Part shown: piece by piece, positions 5,633 to 8,828 of the stretch | Position numbering within the stretch: the stretch's first letter is position 1 | Layout of the letters: each line of letters opens with the position of its first letter | From: an uncultured bacterium | GTDB lineage: Bacteria; Patescibacteriota; Minisyncoccia; UBA6257; Colwellbacteraceae | Assembly (NCBI GenBank): GCA_913009745.1 | Contig: CAJVWL010000013.1 | Span: 1-8,828, forward strand | Length of the DNA stretch: 8,828 nt | Direction: 5' to 3' | Notes under the pieces: model-generated | Database searches by the model: none | Seen by the model: the letters and a program-made list of their open reading frames with translations, nothing else | Told to the model about the DNA's origin: nothing | Position numbers and translations under genes: made by a program

Positions 5633-7426
5633 ATGCCACCGAAAAAAACAGAGAAAAAAGAGGTAGGCCCTAAAAAGTCTTCCTCAAGAAGGGGGCGTGT
5701 GTCGCAGAAAAATAATAAAGCTATGCGCAAGGCGCCAAAAACGGATAATTTTACGGTGCCAACCGATGACGTGCTTCGTTTAGCGCCATTGGGCGGACTT
5801 GAAGAAATAGGCCGTAATATGACGTTCTTTGAGTATAAAGATGAGATTGTAGTGCTGGATATGGGACTGCAATTCCCCGAGGAAGACACACCCGGAATAG
5901 ACTTTATAATCCCGAATATAGAGTCCCTTGTTCCAAAAAAGAAAAATATTAGAGCCGTTGTAATAACGCACGGCCACTATGACCACATTGGCGCAATTCC
6001 ATACCTAATCGGGAAGCTTGGAAACCCGCCAATCTACACGCTTAAGCTTACAAAAGCGGTTATTGAAAGGCGTCAAGAAGAATTCGTTAATGCGCCAAAA
6101 TTAAACATAATTGAAGCGCAAATAGGCGGAAAAGTGAAGGTGGGAAAATATTTTGAGTTGGATTTCTTTGGCGTTGAGCACACAATTCCGGACGCAATGG
6201 GAATTGTTATTAAAACTCCGATTGGAAACATTGTAAGCTTTGGTGATTTCCGCCTTGACCGCGATTCTAAGGGAAATATCTATCGCCTTGACGAGATAAA
6301 ACGCGTCGGCGCTATGGGAATACACACGCTAATGATTGACAGCACAAGCGCGCTAAAAGAGGGTATCGGCATTTCAGAAAAAGATGTTGAGAAAAACCTT
6401 GAAAAACTGCTTAGCCAGGCGGAAGGAAGAATAGTGCTGGCAACATTCTCCTCAATGCTCACGCGAATAGGTGAAATAATTAAAATTGCGGAAAAACTTG
6501 GCCGTAAGGTTGCGATAAACGGACGTTCTATGAAGCAAAACGTTCAAATAGCCCAACAGCTCGGATATATGAAGTTCAAAAAAGGAACAATTATTTCGGT
6601 TCAGGAAATTGGCAACTATAAGGATAGCGAAATACTTGTTCTCTCCACAGGGGCGCAGGGAGAGCAGAATGCCGGCCTTATGCGAATAGCAAACGGGGAG
6701 CATCGCCATATCCAAATCAAAAAAGGAGATACGTTTATATTCTCGTCATCCGTTATACCAGGCAACGAACGGCACGTGCAGACTCTTACCGACAACATCG
6801 CGCGACAAGGGGCAATTGTCCATAATTCACAGATGATTGATATTCATTCAAGCGGACACGCCCCGCAAGAAGACCTCAAGATTGTTATGAAACTCATACA
6901 CCCTAAATTCCTTATGCCCATTCACGCATATTACTATATGAGGTATGTGTCCGGCCGCCTTGGGGTGGAGGTTGGAATCCCGGAAAAGAATATCCGCCTT
7001 CTGGACAACGGAAGCGTAGGACTTTTAACGAAAGATGAATTTAAGATAAGTGACGAAATTTTACCCACCCACTACATAATGGTTGATGGACTCGGCGTTG
7101 GAGATGTTGAGGAGGTTGTTATTAGAGACAGGAAAATGCTCTCCGAGGAGGGAATGATTGTCATAATTGCGACACTCAACAGGAAAACCGGCAGATTAAT
7201 TAAAAATCCGGATATTATCTCACGCGGATTTATCTATCTAAGAGAACATCAGGGACTCATTAAAGAACTGCGCGAGAAGGTGCGCAATATCGTGGGACGA
7301 ATCCCCCGCCAACAGCAACCGGACGCAGATTACATTAAGGCCTTATTCAGAGACCAAGTTGGGCAATTTGTTTACAACAAAACCCATAGGCGTCCGATGA
7401 TACTGCCTGTAATTATTGAGGTGTAA
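5633..7426 (+). CDS. rnj: ribonuclease J
   Basis: A metallo-beta-lactamase/beta-CASP ribonuclease with 5'-3' exonuclease and endonuclease activity in mRNA decay and rRNA maturation. The 597 residues exceed the usual ~555 because of a Lys/Arg/Ser-rich extension (residues 1 to about 45). Domains: beta-lactamase core with HGHYDH at 113-118, H183 (VEHTIPDA) and D205 (GDFRLD); beta-CASP insertion with STGAQGE (338-344) and SSSVIPGNE (371-379); HSSGHA (405-410); and MPIHAYYYMR (428-437) completing the metal site. A C-terminal domain begins with LLTKDEF (464-470) and includes SRGFIYL (530-536). Relative to the common HGHEDH, position 116 is Tyr, and the usual HGEYRM is HAYYYM. No Shine-Dalgarno is visible. 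A strongly folded segment ends 15 nt before the ATG, suggesting leader-based control. It follows tRNA-Leu and precedes an MFS gene by 65 bp. Confidence 0.93.
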   Translation: MPPKKTEKKEVGPKKSSSRRGRVSQKNNKAMRKAPKTDNFTVPTDDVLRLAPLGGLEEIGRNMTFFEYKDEIVVLDMGLQFPEEDTPGIDFIIPNIESLVPKKKNIRAVVITHGHYDHIGAIPYLIGKLGNPPIYTLKLTKAVIERRQEEFVNAPKLNIIEAQIGGKVKVGKYFELDFFGVEHTIPDAMGIVIKTPIGNIVSFGDFRLDRDSKGNIYRLDEIKRVGAMGIHTLMIDSTSALKEGIGISEKDVEKNLEKLLSQAEGRIVLATFSSMLTRIGEIIKIAEKLGRKVAINGRSMKQNVQIAQQLGYMKFKKGTIISVQEIGNYKDSEILVLSTGAQGEQNAGLMRIANGEHRHIQIKKGDTFIFSSSVIPGNERHVQTLTDNIARQGAIVHNSQMIDIHSSGHAPQEDLKIVMKLIHPKFLMPIHAYYYMRYVSGRLGVEVGIPEKNIRLLDNGSVGLLTKDEFKISDEILPTHYIMVDGLGVGDVEEVVIRDRKMLSEEGMIVIIATLNRKTGRLIKNPDIISRGFIYLREHQGLIKELREKVRNIVGRIPRQQQPDADYIKALFRDQVGQFVYNKTHRRPMILPVIIEV

Positions 7427-7442
7427 GTATTGGATGCATCGC

Positions 7443-7457
7443 GCCGATATAGTCGGC
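7443..7457 (+). other. small hairpin between RNase J and the MFS gene
   Basis: GCCGA (7443-7447) and TCGGC (7453-7457) form a 5-bp stem around TATAG. No T run follows, so it is not a terminator. It may stabilise the 3' end of the RNase J transcript. Confidence 0.3.
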
Positions 7458-7475
7458 AAGAGAATAGCCTTAAGG

Positions 7476-7484
7476 TGCTATAGT
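7476..7484 (+). promoter_or_regulatory. extended -10 element at the MFS gene start
   Basis: TGC followed by TATAGT (7479-7484) is an extended -10 with five of six consensus bases. It predicts a start point at about 7491, one base before the ATG at 7492. No -35 match and no Shine-Dalgarno are visible. The geometry is the same as for the HTH gene and gpmI. Confidence 0.5.
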
Positions 7485-7491
7485 TTACTTT

Positions 7492-8682
7492 ATGTATCAG
7501 ATAAAACCGCACATAAATCCGATTTTATATCGCTACTTTCGCAATAAAGAACTTGATGAGCTCTACGCGTCAATCGGTATAAAATCATTCGCGATATCGT
7601 TAATCAGTATATTTATACCGATATATCTGCTTACGCTGGGATTCTCGCTAATAGATGTCGCGATATACAACCTGATATATTACGCGGGAATCATTGCGTT
7701 CTATCCGTCATCAATTTCTCTCGCGGCGCGATGGGGTGTTAAAAAGACGATGATGCTCGGGATAATAAGCGCCCTTGGATATTTTGCGGCATTAAATTAT
7801 ATAACCAGCGGGTTTCCATATTATATAGCCGCCGCCATACAGGGATTGAGCACGGCGCTGTACTGGACGTCTTATCACATAGAATTCACCGAGATTTTAG
7901 ATACGGCCAAAGGAGGAACGGAAATTTCAATATCAAGGATTATTGCAATCGGCTCAATGATACTCGGTCCTATTGTCGGCGCTTTTTTCATTCTTTCAGA
8001 TTCATTCAGTTTTATATTTTTGCTGGTCTCCGTCCTGCTTATCTTCGCGATGCTCCCGCTTTTTCTTACAAAAGACATTAAAGCACAGCCCGTCCGCGCA
8101 TCTTTTTCAAAAATAATTAAATACGGAGGGAAAGGGATGGCGATTGCGAGCCAGGCAGGAGGTTTTCTGGGATTTGTTACCGGAGTGTTGTGGCCTGTTT
8201 TTATATTCCTGACACTAAAAAGCATCATGGATTTAGGATGGATAGTCTCCGCAACATCAGCGATTATGGTAACTATATTATTCTTAATGGGACGCTCAAC
8301 GGACAGAGACGAAAATATGACACTAAAATCGGGCGTCATACTGCATTCTCTATCATGGATATCAAGACTGCTTTTCCTATTCCCAATTGGGGTTTTTATT
8401 AACAATTTCTATGCATCCGTATCAAGCTCCATGATGAATATCCCGTTTACCAAAAAGGTATATACGGAGGCGCGCAAGAGCAAAAACATACCGGAATTTA
8501 TCCTCTTTAGGGAGTTTCACCTTTTTGTCGGCAGGGCTTTAGCAGTATTTTTATTCCTTCTTATCAACAATATAATGTGGATGTTTATCGTTGCCTCTTT
8601 TGTCACATTCTTTTACCTTGGGCTTATCACGGGAAATAAGAGCGATAGGCCGGCGATACGTCCGGCCCGCGCAGGCAATTAG
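7492..8682 (+). CDS. MFS-type membrane transporter
   Basis: A 396-residue polytopic membrane protein with about 10-12 hydrophobic segments: for example roughly 28-50, 56-76, 85-105, 108-130, 148-170, 172-193, 222-241, 248-267, 282-303 and 345-381. The basic loop between the second and third segments, LAARWGVKKTMMLG (77-90), resembles major facilitator motif A, which supports the family call. Substrate unknown. Length is near the lower end of the family. The start is supported by an extended -10 element placed just before the ATG. The last codons are GC-rich and encode a polar tail; the DNA there forms GGCCGG (8648-8653)/CCGGCC (8662-8667). The TAG stop lies only two bases before adapter sequence, so the C-terminus is at the very edge of genuine sequence. 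Confidence 0.78.
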   Translation: MYQIKPHINPILYRYFRNKELDELYASIGIKSFAISLISIFIPIYLLTLGFSLIDVAIYNLIYYAGIIAFYPSSISLAARWGVKKTMMLGIISALGYFAALNYITSGFPYYIAAAIQGLSTALYWTSYHIEFTEILDTAKGGTEISISRIIAIGSMILGPIVGAFFILSDSFSFIFLLVSVLLIFAMLPLFLTKDIKAQPVRASFSKIIKYGGKGMAIASQAGGFLGFVTGVLWPVFIFLTLKSIMDLGWIVSATSAIMVTILFLMGRSTDRDENMTLKSGVILHSLSWISRLLFLFPIGVFINNFYASVSSSMMNIPFTKKVYTEARKSKNIPEFILFREFHLFVGRALAVFLFLLINNIMWMFIVASFVTFFYLGLITGNKSDRPAIRPARAGN

Positions 8683-8684
8683 AA

Positions 8685-8828
8685 AGATCGGAAGAGCGTC
8701 GTGTAGGGAAAGAGTGTAGATCTCGGTGGTCGCCGTATCATTAAAAAAAAAAAAGAAATAGAAGAAAGATCGGAAGAGCAAACGACTGAACTACAGTCAC
8801 AGCGAGTAAACGAGAGTAAAAGTCCTGT
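8685..8828. other. Illumina adapter read-through, not genomic
   Basis: Positions 8685-8742 match, over 58 bases by eye, the reverse complement of the TruSeq universal adapter (starting AGATCGGAAGAGCGTCGTG and ending CCGTATCATT). A run of 12 A (8743-8754) and A-rich filler follow, as in reads that run off the adapter. Positions 8767-8800 match the TruSeq index adapter (starting AGATCGGAAGAGC, ending CAGTCAC) with three substitutions, all to A. The final 28 bases are probably degraded index and adapter sequence. Any reading frame crossing this stretch is artefactual. Genuine sequence ends at about 8684. Confidence 0.97.

Noticed and set aside
7875..8405. Minus-strand 176-codon frame opposite the MFS gene
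   Set aside because: The plus-strand frame has clear membrane segments and a motif A-like loop. The opposite frame is a shadow of it with no domain.
1..8684. CRISPR array, insertion sequence or diversity-generating retroelement
   Set aside because: There are no regularly spaced direct repeats, no transposase or reverse transcriptase frame, and no template/variable repeat pair.
8551..8781. Minus-strand 76-codon frame crossing the MFS gene end
   Set aside because: Half of it is translated from TruSeq adapter (the TATTEIYTLSLHDALPI peptide) and poly-A; the rest is antisense to the MFS gene. It is an artefact.

Overview
The window looks like chromosomal sequence from a small-genome bacterium, most likely a member of the Patescibacteria (candidate phyla radiation, Parcubacteria-like). 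This is an inference from protein character and gene set: a family 5 substrate-binding protein with a membrane anchor and no lipobox cysteine beside secG, an RNase J with an HGHYDH metal motif, and genes that lack Shine-Dalgarno sequences. TGA ends the substrate-binding protein gene, and no reading frame needs TGA as a sense codon, so the genetic code appears standard and not the TGA=Gly code of Gracilibacteria/Absconditabacteria. The last ~144 bases (8685-8828) are not genomic. They are Illumina TruSeq adapter read-through, so this is the end of an assembled contig.

Layout. Positions 1-307 carry no convincing gene, only a probable leftward terminator (22-53). Positions 308-1135 (minus strand) encode a 275-residue DeoR-type winged-helix protein with an N-terminal helical domain. 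A 359-bp divergent intergenic region (1136-1494) follows. It holds a strong leftward promoter that fires almost at the start codon, a 20-bp perfect inverted repeat with an extra direct copy of its core, and two overlapping hairpins just upstream of the next gene. To the right, four genes lie closely spaced on the plus strand: gpmI (cofactor-independent phosphoglycerate mutase), a small four-helix membrane protein of the phage holin superfamily IV type, secG, and a family 5 solute/peptide-binding protein. A perfect-consensus promoter then drives tRNA-Leu(CAG). Next come a ~100-nt strongly folded segment with no known family match, RNase J, and an MFS-type transporter that ends two bases before the adapter.

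How the parts fit. gpmI is lower glycolysis. The holin-like protein, SecG and the anchored binding protein are all envelope proteins and probably share a transcript with gpmI. RNase J is the main 5'-end-dependent RNA decay and processing enzyme. The folded RNA directly in front of its start codon is the most interesting unexplained element, because it could be a leader that controls RNase J or a separate small RNA. The three genes most likely to be first in a transcript (the HTH gene, gpmI and the MFS gene) each have an extended -10 element (TGn + hexamer) 6-7 nt before the ATG, which predicts leaderless mRNAs.
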